Positions 22,285-33,559 of a DNA stretch of 64,000 bases are shown one piece after another. Position numbers and translations under genes: made by a program. Under the pieces are notes generated by a model. The model had not been told where the DNA came from, did not search any database, and saw nothing but the letters and a program-made list of their open reading frames with translations. The number at the start of each line of letters is the position of its first letter. The stretch's first letter is position 1. The stretch spans positions 19,609,471 through 19,673,470 of the forward strand of contig JAIOJX010000027.1 of the NCBI GenBank assembly GCA_022376925.1, read 5' to 3'. The stretch comes from Tragulus kanchil. Lineage: Eukaryota > Chordata > Mammalia > Artiodactyla > Tragulidae.

Positions 22285-22425
22285 CTTGGATAGTGTCTTA
22301 GCTCAGGCTTCTGTAACAAATTACTAGGTGACCTAATCAACACTTCCCACAGTTCAGAAGGCCAGTAAGTCCAAAATCAAGGTTGAAAAAGGAGCGACGA
22401 TGTTAGCAACCTCACAGTGTGGTAA
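22285..22425 (-). mobile_element. Possible MaLR-type or other ancient repeat
   Basis: The passage cttagctcaggcttctgtaa, caaattactaggtgac..., cacagttcagaaggccagta, agtccaaaatcaaggttg resembles a widespread old mammalian repeat end ('gctgctataacaaaatacc ... agttctggaggctggaagtcc'). Family and orientation are tentative. Confidence 0.4.
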
Positions 22426-22439
22426 CAGGAAGGCTGAAC

Positions 22440-22690
22440 AAGCCAAAGGCTGACGCTTCACTGGGACTGACACACATACCCTACAACGTCTAAGGTAGAG
22501 GACGAATGAGAACCTACTGCTTAGCACAGAGGACTCTGCTCAGGATGTGTGGTGACCTGAAGGAGAAGGAAATCGAAAAAGAGGGCATCTGTGTCTACTT
22601 ACAGCTGACTCACTTTGCTGTATGGCAGAACTGAACACGGCACTGCAAGGCAACTACATCCAATAAGAAGAAAAATGAAAAAAAAGTGAG
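22440..22690 (+). mobile_element. L1 LINE 3' end
   Basis: The passage reads gagaacctactgcttagcac, agaggactctgctcaggatg, tggtgacctgaaggagaagg, gctgactcactttgctgtat, ggcagaactgaacacggcac and ends in an A-rich tail at 22662-22686. This is the common L1 3' UTR wording. It is a dead 5'-truncated insertion. Confidence 0.75.
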
Positions 22691-23291
22691 CAGCACATTA
22701 CAGACCATCAATAAATGTTAACTGCCTCACTCTACCCCTTCCTGCCTATATCAAGTTAACAGACACTAAGCACACTGGTCCTGACTCCCCTACTGGAACT
22801 AGGCTTCCGCTTTCAAATACTACTGTAATTAAATAGTTCTTAAAATGGCAGAAATTATCATGTTTTTAAAATATACAATAAAAAGCGAATAAAGTCTACA
22901 ATGACAGACAGAGGTCCTACAGTCGGTGTTGCGTTCTGATCTTCTCAAGGCTACTCGTTATTATTCTGTCCTAGGCATCAGAGACATACACTGGTTCCCA
23001 CTTTCTGTTTATGAATAACGCAGCCCCTGGCAGTTTCTCCAGACTATTCCCTCCATGTCACGTGGATGCCCGTTGGGAGGCGCGTCACCGAGTGTCTCTC
23101 TGGACGGAAGTGCTGCCGGTGTTCACGTTCCCACATCGCCATGCCCAGCGTCCTCCGTGAAGAGATGAGCTCACTGGGTCCCCAGAACAGACTCCTTCCC
23201 TCCACACGTTCATGTCAGAAGAATGCCTGATGCTCTCATCCAGGAAATGTGTCCCAAAGACGTTCACCTCTAGGCTTGTGGTGGCCCAAGG
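22691..23291. other. Apparently unique non-coding sequence
   Basis: No repeat or gene was recognised with confidence. The interval 23040-23300 is GC-richer than its surroundings. Confidence 0.4.
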
Positions 23292-25548
23292 CTGCCATGA
23301 CAGCATGCCATTCCCATCTGATAACTGGAGCCGTGGCTTAGATGAAACCAGTTTCTAAGGGGCAGAAAGTCAAATCTGCGGCCAGGACGGGGTTAGGCAT
23401 TCCATTCTATTGTGTCTACTTGTCCAATAAACCTTCTCCCTGGGGGCAGAGATGACTCCTGCTGGGACCCACGTCCCAGGAACAAGAACAGAGCCTCCAC
23501 GGTCTTCTTTTCTCCTGTGCCCTGAGCTCTCCCAGGTCCAGCAGAGGCAGGAAAAAGTAAACAGGTGGGAAGGGCTTCCCGAAGGTTCTGGACCTGGTGT
23601 GGGTTCCTCGAAGAAGATCTGCTGTCTGCTCAGTTCGTCGCCTGACTCTGCTCACAGCCCTGTGGGCCTTCTCTGGGCCTTGGCCTCTGCTCCGTGGAAT
23701 GACAAGGATCCAGTGACATCTGATCAAGCTGTCAAGACTTGGTTTGCCCTTCTCCCATTCTCAACATGATGGTGATACCCTTTTATCCCAGGCTGTGAAT
23801 GGCACAGTACCTGGAAAAATAGTTTTGCTATATCATTAAATCTGTTCCGTTTTTTAGTGCTAACTGTCCCCCCGTTTATGTGAAAGCACCTCTTCGGGCC
23901 AACTGAAGTCATTAGAAATAATGATGACTAGTCAGTTGGTGAACATTTATTAAGTGCTACTTCGGGGCTGGCTCCCGGAGGACAGGACAAAGGGCAGACA
24001 GAGCCTCTCGCTCAAGGGGTTTATAAGCTCATGGAGGAAGACAGAGAGTAAACATGGACACAAGAATAGCGTAATGAGGCTGCAAAGAAGAGAAAATTCG
24101 GTGATTGGGGAGGTGCTGGGGTGGAGCAGCGGCTCGCTGCCCAGTGAGCACCACGGCACCAGCTTGGACAAAAGAGCACACGGCAAGGCCGGCCAGCAAG
24201 GAGACGGGCAGCAAGGCTCACAGATCCGTCTCCCCATTCAGAGTGCACGGTGAGATTTCAGAGGTTGGGGCAGACTTGGACGACTAGCATTGTATCCCTA
24301 ACCGAGCGACCCTCAGCCTTCTGGAAGCCAGCCTTTCTTTGCTGAAGGCCTTCTCCCTCCATCAAAGCTACAGTGGCAACATTTTTACACTTCAAGTTCT
24401 TTAAACTGAAGATTTTTTCCTTGCAGACTGCCATGACAGCATGCCATTCCCATCTGATAACTGGAGCCGTGGCTTAGATGAAACCAGTTTCTAAGGGGCA
24501 GAAAGTCAAATCTGCGGCCAGGACGGGGTTAGGCATTCCATTCTATTGTGTCTACTTGTCCAATAAACCTTCTCCCTGGGGGCAGAGATGACTCCTGCTG
24601 GGACCCACGTCCCAGGAACAAGAACAGAGCCTCCACGGTCTTCTTTTCTCCTGTGCCCTGAGCTCTCCCAGGTCCAGCAGAGGCAGGAAAAAGTAAACAG
24701 GTGGGAAGGGCTTCCCGAAGGTTCTGGACCTGGTGTGGGTTCCTCGAAGAAGATCTGCTGTCTGCTCAGTTCGTCGCCTGACTCTGCTCACAGCCCTGTG
24801 GGCCTTCTCTGGGCCTTGGCCTCTGCTCCGTGGAATGACAAGGATCCAGTGACATCTGATCAAGCTGTCAAGACTTGGTTTGCCCTTCTCCCATTCTCAA
24901 CATGATGGTGATACCCTTTTATCCCAGGCTGTGAATGGCACAGTACCTGGAAAAATAGTTTTGCTATATCATTAAATCTGTTCCGTTTTTTAGTGCTAAC
25001 TGTCCCCCCGTTTATGTGAAAGCACCTCTTCGGGCCAACTGAAGTCATTAGAAATAATGATGACTAGTCAGTTGGTGAACATTTATTAAGTGCTACTGGG
25101 GCTGGCTCCCGGAGGACAGGACAAAGGGCAGACAGAGCCTCTCGCTCAAGGGGTTTATAAGCTCATGGAGGAAGACAGAGAGTAAACATGGACACAAGAA
25201 TAGCGTAATGAGGCTGCAAAGAAGAGAAAATTCGGTGATTGGGGAGGTGCTGGGGTGGAGCAGCGGCTCGCTGCCCAGTGAGCACCACGGCACCAGCTTG
25301 GACAAAAGAGCACACGGCAAGGCCGGCCAGCAAGGAGACGGGCAGCAAGGCTCACAGATCCGTCTCCCCATTCAGAGTGCACGGTGAGATTTCAGAGGTT
25401 GGGGCAGACTTGGACGACTAGCATTGTATCCCTAACCGAGCGACCCTCAGCCTTCTGGAAGCCAGCCTTTCTTTGCTGAAGGCCTTCTCCCTCCATCAAA
25501 GCTACAGTGGCAACATTTTTACACTTCAAGTTCTTTAAACTGAAGATT
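23292..25548. repeat. Tandem direct duplication 7 (offset 1134-1136)
   Basis: Copy A is 23292-24414, filler 24415-24427, and copy B 24428-25548. One small deletion is visible (gctacttcggggct near 23958 against gctactggggct near 25092). The unit is mostly unique sequence plus an old repeat. Confidence 0.95.
23940..24285 (+). mobile_element. Probable L2-age mammalian repeat
   Basis: The wording gtgaacatttattaagtgct, ataagctcatggaggaagac, agagtaaacatggacacaag resembles the same old family as 8076-8600. The repeat is diverged. Its duplicate is at 25075-25420. The sequence at 25720-25860 (gcattccaagtaggaggact) resembles a further part of this family. Confidence 0.4.
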
Positions 25549-26458
25549 CTTGGTGTCTGGGTCATCCTGGAGACAGAAGGTTTCTGTCTTGAACACGTGC
25601 AGCACTGTCTCTGTGAAATAACTCAGGGTCTGATAAATCAGCGTCTGTCCAAGAAGGCACCTCCATCTTAAGCTGGTCAGTGTTTCCATGCTGTGGCGGC
25701 ACCTTGGCTAGTCTGGGAGAACAGAGAAAGCCCCTTGAAGAAGGTGCCATGTGAAGATTAGACGGAGAGGAAGGAGCATTCCAAGTAGGAGGACTCAACG
25801 TGCTCAGGCGTGATGTCTCTGAAAGGCCGGAAGGAGTCCAAATTAGCAAGGGCCAGAGATCGCGAAATCCTCATAGATGAGGGCTAGGAGATGAATTATA
25901 ATGTCAAGCACTGTGCAGACTGCAGGGATGTGAACGGAGCTGCTGAACTCCAGCACAGCCCATGCACTCCTAAGTGTAGATAAAGTGAGATAATCTATCA
26001 TCGCGGTAATCCACAGGAAGAGTGCCGTGGCTGTGCAGTAGACAGAAAACTCATTCCAAGTTATTACTTGGGTGAGTCAGCCCAGGATGAGTGAGATTGG
26101 AGGATGCGTGCCTCTGGGAAAGCTGGGGGGCTGGGGAGCCAGAGGGCTCAAGGTGCGCTCGGGTGAAGGACTGGGGTCGGGGGACACAGGAGACAGGGAG
26201 GTCTACCTGCGAGGACACCAGAGCGATGGCAGGAGTCTGCTGGGGACAACAGAGGGCAGTGTGCTGAGGACCCCTGGTTTCAGAAACAGAGGCGGGAAGT
26301 CTGTGCCATGAGGGAACAGGGTCAGTAGAGCCCACCTCCCACCGTTCCTGCTCCTCGACCAGACCTCTCTCAGAGGAGAGTGCCTTGGAATGAGACAGAG
26401 GCCGATTTCCTTCAGCCCTGTATTTCTCATCAGCTCTTTCCCAATTAAGAGAATCAAG
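25549..26458. other. Mostly unique non-coding sequence
   Basis: Apart from old-repeat wording at about 25720-25860, nothing was recognised. A minus-strand open frame at 26051-26494 extends into the following SINE, which argues against a gene. Confidence 0.4.
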
Positions 26459-26640
26459 GGACTTCCCTGGCGCTCCACTGGCTGACTCCACCATGTTCCC
26501 AGGGCAGGGGGCCCGGGTTCAATCTCCAGTGAGGGAACTAGATCCCACAAGACGCAAGTAAGACGGAAGATCCCACAGGCCACAGCTAACCCCCGGTGCA
26601 GCCAAATCAGTAAATACATATTTTCTAAAAAGTCAACATA
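26459..26640 (+). mobile_element. tRNA-derived SINE (CHR-1 type)
   Basis: The head gggacttccctggcgctcca is followed by cgggttcaatctccagtgag, aactagatcccacaagacgc, ggccacagctaacccccgg and an A-rich end near 26620. Diverged. Confidence 0.8.
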
Positions 26641-26975
26641 TGTTTGCATTTTTTTCTTGCCTCAACATATGCAATTGCCTGGTCATTCCCTGCCGATTCT
26701 AGCTTACATTAGAAAATGCTCAGTTTGTTGGCTGGTGATGAAAAATAATACCAAGAATAATTTTTAAAAACAATAAAGCTTTACCCCTGCCAGAGACTAT
26801 TCTTAATATTTTATATGTTTATTTCTAGCCCCTTTATGTGCATGCACATAAATTTATGTATTTTCCATTCCTCATTGGAATAAAAACGCTTGTTCTTCTC
26901 ACTATGAACTTTTTCTGTACCAATATACTTTAAACTCATTAATTTCATGACTGATAATACTCCTTTGTAAGGTCC

Positions 26976-27300
26976 TACCTTCCTGGGTAGCACTAGTGAT
27001 AAAGAACATGCTGCCAGTGCAGGAGACGTAAGAGGCATGGGTTCGACCCATGAGTTCGATCCATGCATTGGGGAGATCCCCCAGAGAAGGAAACGGCGGC
27101 CCACTCCAGTATTCCTGCCTGGAGAATTCATGGACAGAGAAGCCTGGTGGGTGGTGGGCGATCATTGGGGAGATCCCCCAGAGAAGGAAACGGCGGCCCA
27201 CTCCAGTATTCCTGCCTGGAGAATTCATGGACAGAGAAGCCTGGTGGGTGGTGGGCGATGAAGTTGCAAGAACTGGACACAGCTCAGTGACTAAACAACA
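26976..27300 (+). mobile_element. Bov-tA SINE with internal tandem duplication
   Basis: The head is diverged (taccttcctgggtagcacta, aagaggcatgggttcgaccc). The Bov-A body then occurs twice. The unit at 27066-27162 (start cattggggagatcccccaga) is repeated at 27163-27259 with offset 97 and no difference noticed. The end is gcaagaactggacacagctc and gactaaac. It is either a true local duplication or another assembly slip. Confidence 0.88.
27066..27259. repeat. 97-bp perfect tandem duplication
   Basis: Two adjacent units, 27066-27162 and 27163-27259, lie within the SINE. This is far shorter than the roughly 1.1-kb pairs found elsewhere in the window, so it may have another cause, such as replication slippage. 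Confidence 0.9.
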
Positions 27301-27301
27301 G

Positions 27302-27430
27302 CTTTCAGACTAGCAAGGTTTTTCTATAAAGTGCCAGATAGTAAGTATTTTAGACTTTGCGGTCCTATGCTCTCTATGGCAACCACTTCGTGCTGCCATG
27401 GTAGCTGGAAGACAGAGAAAGTTAAGCCAT
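27302..27430 (+). mobile_element. Ancient mammalian repeat fragment
   Basis: The stretch reads aaggtttttctataaagtgc, cagatagtaagtattttaga, ctttgcggtcctatgctctc. It matches the recurring old mammalian repeat that starts 'ctgtaaagggccagatagtaaatattttaggctttgcgg'. The same family seems to continue at 50230-50410 and 52850-52925. I cannot assign the family name. Confidence 0.5.
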
Positions 27431-28169
27431 AAGCTTCTGGGTGTGGCTGGATGTGCATCCCAAGCAGTAGTCTGCAGATTCCTGATGTAAAACAAAGTCT
27501 AATCCTATGTTAGGAAATCCTCCATTGTTCCTCAGTGAGATTTCCTCCACTGCTTTTATGCTTATAAACCAGATACTTGATGAGCACCTCCTGCCCCACA
27601 GACAGACGGCTGAAAACCTACCAAGCTCCAGTCTGGAAGTTAGCAGCGGTTCAACATCTTGCGCCTTTGAGACGTTCCTCTTCCTCTTCTCCCCACACAC
27701 ATTGTGATGTCTTCCTTAGTTTTACTTTCCTTAGCTTCTCTTTGGGTCTCCCTTCTCCCTTGCTCACTGGGGAACCAAGGAAATTCTTTTGTCTCCCATG
27801 GAGCAGTGTTTACTACTCAGCCCCCTTTCAGCGTCCCTTTCTGCCTCCTGAACATTCTCCAACAACCGCGCTCCACTCGTAAGTGGAATTGTGGTGAATA
27901 CAATTTTCCCCATCTCATTAAACTCAGACAAACGAAACCAAGCTCAAGATCAGAGATCTCTCCCTCTCTATTTTATTTTGGCTTCATTTTGTGCATGTGA
28001 CAATTTCATCCTTTTGGTCTTTGGATTGTGGCGTGTGCCCTGAGAAACGATGCCAACTTTATTTCAAACAGTTAACCGCTTATCCTCAAAATAGACTTTG
28101 GTATATATAGAAGAGAGAGTTTATGATTAAATTTGGCATTCAAAATTATAGGAGAAAGAATTGTGAAAT
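27431..28169. other. Apparently unique non-coding sequence
   Basis: Nothing was recognised. There are overlapping plus-strand open frames of up to 100 codons (27507-28000), but no motif or conserved pattern. Confidence 0.4.
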
Positions 28170-28500
28170 AAAGCTGGGACATCTTCTCTGCATTCTCTAT
28201 CATTTCTTCTACAACCACCATGCTGTTTTGATTACAATCTATTATAATAGCCCTTAAAAAATGTCTTGGCTACTTGCACCATTTCTGCTTCCAGATGAAT
28301 GTTAGACTCACTTTTTCAGAGGTGTTTTTGCCCATGTTATTAGGGTTTTTTTTTTTTTATTAAAATCACTTAAATCATAATACTATATTAGAAGAATGTG
28401 TATCTTTATACTATGTGATATTCTGACCATGAATATCTATACAAACCTTATTTTGTATCTCGTTTGTGAAATTCTCTTTGGCATTGATCCTATATCAAAA
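28170..28500 (-). mobile_element. Possible L1 ORF2 antisense remnant
   Basis: The passage ccatgctgttttgattacaa, tctattataatagccctt, gtcttggctacttgcacc resembles the antisense L1 ORF2 stretch 'accatgctgttttggttactgtagccttgtag'. It is strongly diverged, AT-rich, and has no open frame. Confidence 0.4.
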
Positions 28501-29830
28501 GATTCTTAATGTCTTATATGAACTGAGAATTTTGAAAATAGTTTTAACTAAGGATTGATGATCTATTAGCAGTTTACTAGCATCTTCATGCATGATTTTT
28601 GCCTCAGTAATCATTTGTGAATTTTCTTCTACAGGAAGCGTCTGTCATTCTTTAATGGGCCTTTGTTTTCTCCTATCAGCCACTTTCCTTTGGGGCTTTT
28701 CTTAGTCTCTCTGTTTCTCTTCATCCTGGGAGATTCTTAATTTCGTTCCACATCATTGATCTTATTTCCAACAGCATCAAGTCAACTTCTCACGATCTCT
28801 AGGATAGATATTTTTTAACATTACAAGTTCTGCTTCTTTGCAGTAATTCTATTTCTCTTTAATACCCTTTATACCCTCAGTTCATTGACCGTTTCACTCA
28901 AAGGGTGTAAAAAATTATTGGACACTCTGAAACAAAAAGAAAAAAAAAAACAGGAGAGAGCAGGTTAAAATGAAAAGATGGAGGAATAAAATGCTGGTTT
29001 CATTTGTTTGTTTTTAATTCCACTTTCTATAGAAGGTAATTTTCAGAGGCATGCCTTTCTTTAGTTTTCAGGACAAAGTTCTGCTTTCTTTGTGTGGCTT
29101 TTTTTTTCTCCCATGGGGATTTTTTTTTCTCCCATGGGTATGATGACTTCTCTGTCTCTCTCTCCTTGTTCTAGGAGAGGACTTTCATCCAAAAGGAAGC
29201 TGCAAACAGCTTCTACATTTGGGCTCTTCTTAGCCTCTCCTACTATTCACCCCAGACGACTGAAATTGTATTTTATCTGGAGGATAAGTTGAAAAATTAA
29301 ATGAATCCATAAATCCATGAATTATAAATGGGAAGGTTGATGAATGCATTTCCCAAACCCCATCACAGCCTGAAGCAAGATGGCGATTCCCGCCAAGATG
29401 TTCATAGCTGAGACTTCCACATCTTAGATGGAAATGGTGGCATTTGTTCAGCACTTCTGAGATGTCCAAGGTACGTTCCACAAAGCTTTGCAACAGGAAG
29501 GCTCACAGCCACAGGAGTCTGCCAGAACTGTGGGAGGCAGATACTCTCTGCCCCACAAATCTTGTTTCCAAGCACAAACAATGCAAGCAGAGACTCAGCC
29601 TGTGACTCAGTGATTCCCATCTGTGTGGGTGACAGTCACATGGACCTCAAGGTGAGACACAGGCCACAGGGCACTGAGGACTGGCCTGAACAGCACAGGT
29701 GCTGGGGAGGGGTCAGTGGACCCCTAAGAGGAGGTCTTGACTTATTTCTTCAAGATCCAGTGACAGACACGGGAAGGGTCAGACAGACGGGAAGAGAACG
29801 ATGAAGCACCGCACGACCACTGTGGGGTCT
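28501..29830. other. AT-rich, apparently unique sequence
   Basis: Nothing definite was recognised. There are A/T-runs (for example 28938-28951) and a short tandem of the motif tttttttttctcccatgggg at 29099-29137. No exon evidence. Confidence 0.4.
29099..29137. repeat. Short tandem of a 19-20-base motif
   Basis: The motif tttttttttctcccatgggg occurs twice in direct succession. Confidence 0.8.
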
Positions 29831-30135
29831 TCCGTTGTTGTTGCTCCATCATTAAACCGTGTCTGACTCTATGCGACCCTGTGAACTCAGACCACCAGGT
29901 TCCCCTGTCCTTCATTATCTCCCAGAGTCTGCTCAATTTCACGTCCACTGAGTCGGTGAGGCCACCCAAGCGTCTCATCCTCTGTCGTCCCCTTCTCCAC
30001 CCGCCTCCATCTTTCCCAGCATCAAGGTCTTTTCCAATGAGTCGATTCTTCCCACCAGGTGGCCAACATACTGGACCGTAACTTCAGCGTCCATCCTTCC
30101 CATGAACTATTCAGGGTTAATTTCCTTTAGTGATG
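29831..30135 (-). mobile_element. BovB LINE 3' end (antisense)
   Basis: The passage reads accgtgtctgactctatgcg, caatttcacgtccactgagt, ccaagcgtctcatcctctgt, catcaaggtcttttccaatg. The minus-strand frame (29742-29978) begins with the ORF2 tail wording MRRLGGLTDSVDVKLSRLWE. The duplicate is at 30903-31207. Confidence 0.9.
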
Positions 30136-30179
30136 GGTTTTCTCCACCGACCCTCTTACCCAGCACTAAATCCTTCTTC

Positions 30180-30620
30180 TGAAGGGCAGGATCACACTGT
30201 GGTGAGGAGCTCAGCTGGCCCCTTATGTGGTAAGCTCGATTATTCAGCTGTCCTGGTTCAGCCCTCCATCAGGCCTGGGGAGGAGGACCAGTTTGCCAGC
30301 TGGTCAGTCGGCAGTGTCACATGACTAGTGCTGCCCAGTGGACCGTGAGCAGAAGAGATGCATATCACTTCCAGAAGAATAGCTGTTGAGACCCTCCAAC
30401 TTCCTGTCGGGTGCCATGCCAATCAGGAGTCACGTCCCACGTGATGTCTCAAGTTGGTGACAGCCCCTCCCGTCTAGGTCTCTGAGTAATTATAAGGGGC
30501 TTCAGTACATATTAGGAATAAACAGTTCTTGCTTTAAGCCATGAAATTTAAGCCTCTGGGTGAGCTTTGAGGGTTACTGATGACCAATACGATCTTGATT
30601 TTTTGACAGATATATTCTGC
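30180..30620 (+). mobile_element. Probable MaLR-like (MLT1-type) LTR remnant
   Basis: The wording ccgtgagcagaagagatgca, tatcacttccagaagaatag, gagaccctccaacttcctgt and a terminal aaacagttcttgctttaagc, catgaaatttaagcctctgg resembles an old mammalian LTR-type repeat with the 'gtttaagccactgag' 3' end. The family is not certain. The copy is at 31252-31692. Confidence 0.4.
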
Positions 30621-30902
30621 TACTGACAGAGTGATCATGAGCATCTCTCTGAACCTCCTGTCATGCTTAGTCACACAGCCCCTTTGGAAAGGGTTACCTG
30701 ATGACCATACGATCCTGGGGAGATGACAGTCCAGTGGACCTAGGGAGGAGGTCTGGCCTGAACAGCACAGGTGCTGGGGAGGGGTCAGTGGACCCCTAAG
30801 AGGAGGTCTTGACTTATTTCTTCAAGATCCAGTGACAGACACGGGAAGGGTCAGACAGACGGGAAGAGAACGATGAAGCACCGCACGACCACTGTGGGGT
30901 CT

Positions 30903-31207
30903 TCCGTTGTTGTTGCTCCATCATTAAACCGTGTCTGACTCTATGCGACCCTGTGAACTCAGACCACCAGGTTCCCCTGTCCTTCATTATCTCCCAGAGT
31001 CTGCTCAATTTCACGTCCACTGAGTCGGTGAGGCCACCCAAGCGTCTCATCCTCTGTCGTCCCCTTCTCCACCCGCCTCCATCTTTCCCAGCATCAAGGT
31101 CTTTTCCAATGAGTCGATTCTTCCCACCAGGTGGCCAACATACTGGACCGTAACTTCAGCGTCCATCCTTCCCATGAACTATTCAGGGTTAATTTCCTTT
31201 AGTGATG
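30903..31207 (-). mobile_element. BovB LINE 3' end (antisense), duplicate copy
   Basis: This is the duplication 8 copy of 29831-30135 and is not an independent insertion. Confidence 0.9.
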
Positions 31208-31732
31208 GGTTTTCTCCACCGACCCTCTTACCCAGCACTAAATCCTTCTTCTGAAGGGCAGGATCACACTGTGGTGAGGAGCTCAGCTGGCCCCTTATGT
31301 GGTAAGCTCGATTATTCAGCTGTCCTGGTTCAGCCCTCCATCAGGCCTGGGGAGGAGGACCAGTTTGCCAGCTGGTCAGTCGGCAGTGTCACATGACTAG
31401 TGCTGCCCAGTGGACCGTGAGCAGAAGAGATGCATATCACTTCCAGAAGAATAGCTGTTGAGACCCTCCAACTTCCTGTCGGGTGCCATGCCAATCAGGA
31501 GTCACGTCCCACGTGATGTCTCAAGTTGGTGACAGCCCCTCCCGTCTAGGTCTCTGAGTAATTATAAGGGGCTTCAGTACATATTAGGAATAAACAGTTC
31601 TTGCTTTAAGCCATGAAATTTAAGCCTCTGGGTGAGCTTTGAGGGTTACTGATGACCAATACGATCTTGATTTTTTGACAGATATATTCTGCTACTGACA
31701 GAGTGATCATGAGCATCTCTCTGAACCTCCTG

Positions 31733-32238
31733 TCATGCTTAGTCACACAGTTATTTCCTACTCTTTGCGACCCCACAGAATGTACCTTGCCAAGTTCCTT
31801 TGTCCACGGGGCTTCCAGGGCAAGAATACTGGAGTGGGGCTTTCCTGGTGTCCCAGTGGATGGGGAGTCCGCCTTGCAGTGCGGGGGTCACGGGTTCGAT
31901 CCCTGGCCGGGGAGGATCCCACATGCCGTGGAACGGCTGGACCATTGTGTCCAATTACCAGCCAGCGCTCTGGAGAGCATGTGCCTGGAGCTGGTGCTCT
32001 GCTGCGGGAGAGGCCACTGCGATGGGAGGCCCACACAGGCCAAAGAATAAAGATGGATGAAAATAAATAAATAAAAATCCAATAAAAGAGGTCAAAATTT
32101 TTTAAAAAATTCCTGGAGTAGGTTGCCATGCCCTCCTCCAGGTATCTTCCTGACCCAGAGATCTAACCTGTGCCTCCTATGTCTCCTGCATTACAGGTAG
32201 ACTCTTCACCCACTAAGCCATCTGGGGAAGCCTGAACC
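31733..32238 (-). mobile_element. Bov-tA SINE interrupted by a CHR-2-type SINE
   Basis: The antisense Bov-tA starts with catgcttagtcacacag and ctctttgcgaccccacagaa, and is interrupted near 31840 after gcaagaatactggagtgggg. It resumes at about 32108 (cctggagtaggttgccatgc) and ends at 32238 with catctggggaagcc. The insertion is a sense CHR-2-type SINE, 31840-32104. Repeated 'ctggagt' wording at the two edges could be the target duplication. Confidence 0.88.
31840..32104 (+). mobile_element. CHR-2-type SINE nested in Bov-tA
   Basis: It reads ggctttcctggtgtcccagt, cgggttcgatccctggccgg, gaggatcccacatgccgtgg, gtccaattaccagccagcgc, gctggtgctctgctgcggg, and ends in an A-rich aataaataaataaaaatcc segment. 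It sits in opposite orientation to the host SINE. Confidence 0.9.
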
Positions 32239-32984
32239 TCTTTGAGTGCCTATCTAATTCCTTGGAGACCAAACAGAGAAGACTGCAGCATCTGCCTAAA
32301 CAAGGAAATTAAGATATGTTTCCTGTGTGTAAAGCCAGTGTGTCTAGCACATAACAAGTTCCTCACAAATGGTACTTCTTAGTCTTTGATTCTCCGGGGA
32401 CAGAAAGTAAAATGAGTGTTTGTCTATCAAAACAACTAACTTTACCTGCGAAAAGAGAAAGATGGGGGGAGGGAGGGAGCCAGGGAGGGAGGGAAAGAGG
32501 TGGGCAGAGAACCTTGGAGACGTACCTCACTTTCAGAGCAATTCATGAGATCCTCATCCAAACAACCAGCACTTTATTGCCCAAGCTCCATAGGCCAATG
32601 CTATTTGAGCTCTGGCACTTTGTAAAGCCAAATACCTAAGGAGAATAAAGGTGTGAACTCCCCAGGACAATATTCCCACATGTCACGACTCTTTCACTTG
32701 ATTATATCCCAGGAGAGCAGTGGCAGACCTCTGGGAAAGCAGGACTGCTTTCTAGAGGCTCTGATTTTCTCACAGCAGGGAGGGAAGACAACCCTGGGTG
32801 TGGCACCTGCTCCACACACATTCTCCTTGGGGTGTCTCAGCATTCCAGAGGTGCGGCAGTGAGTATCACTCCACCCATGGGGTGCCTCCTGGGCCAAACC
32901 TCGAAGGACCCAAGCTCCCATCAACAGGACCATGTGGTGCCAGGAATGATCAGGATATATTTAGCACCCTCCATGTGTCACCTA
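32239..32984. other. Apparently unique non-coding sequence
   Basis: No repeat family was recognised, apart from a purine-rich tract of ggga units at 32464-32501. Confidence 0.4.
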
Positions 32985-33475
32985 GACAACATATTAAAAA
33001 GCAGACACATCACTCTGCCAACAAAGGTCCGTATAGTCAAAGATATGGGTTTTCCTGTAGTCATGTATACATGTGAGACTTGAACCATCAAGAAGGCTGA
33101 GCACTGAAGACTTGGTGCTTTCAAACTGTAGTGCTGGGGAAGACTCTTGAGAGTCCCTTGGACAGCAAGGAGATCAAACCATCAATATTAAAGGAAATCA
33201 ATGCTGAATACTCACTGGAAAGACTTATGCTGAGGCTCCAGTTCTCAGGCCACATAAATGGAAGAGCCAACTAATTGGAAAAGACCATGACTCTGGGTAA
33301 GACTGAAGGCAAAAGAAGGGGGTGGCAGAGGATGAGATGGTTAGATAGCATCACCGACTCAATGGAGGTGAATCTGAGCAAACTCCAGGAAACAGTGGAG
33401 AACAGAGGAGCCTGGCATGCTGCAGTCTGTGAGGCTGCAAAGAGTCAGACAGGACTTAGTGACTCAAAAACAGGA
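32985..33475 (+). mobile_element. BovB LINE 3' end (sense)
   Basis: It reads gcagacacatcactctgcca, gtcaaagatatgggttttcc, ggggaagactcttgagagtc, ccttggacagcaaggagatc, tgctgaggctccagttctca. The frame near 33275-33475 has ORF2 tail wording (TLGKTEGKRRGWQRMRWLDS, ITDSMEVNLSKLQE). A part of the tail (33355-33475) is repeated at 34590-34708. Confidence 0.92.
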
Positions 33476-33559
33476 ACAGCATTCTTGCTCCAGAACCCTG
33501 TAGCCCTGGCTGTAGATATTAGGACCTCCTGCATCTGCAGGTCACAAGGTGGCAGTTAA

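Larger units (their letters stand above)
29681..31750. repeat. Tandem direct duplication 8 (offset 1072) with 74-base filler
   Basis: Copy A is 29681-30678 and copy B is 30753-31750, near-identical. The filler 30679-30752 partly echoes sequence at about 30573-30605 (gttacctgatgaccatacga against gttactgatgaccaatacga) with several errors. This looks like a poorly corrected read end placed at the join. Confidence 0.95.

Noticed and set aside
27066..27259. CRISPR-like direct repeats
   Set aside because: There are only two units of 97 bases, no spacers, the units lie inside a SINE, and the genome is mammalian.
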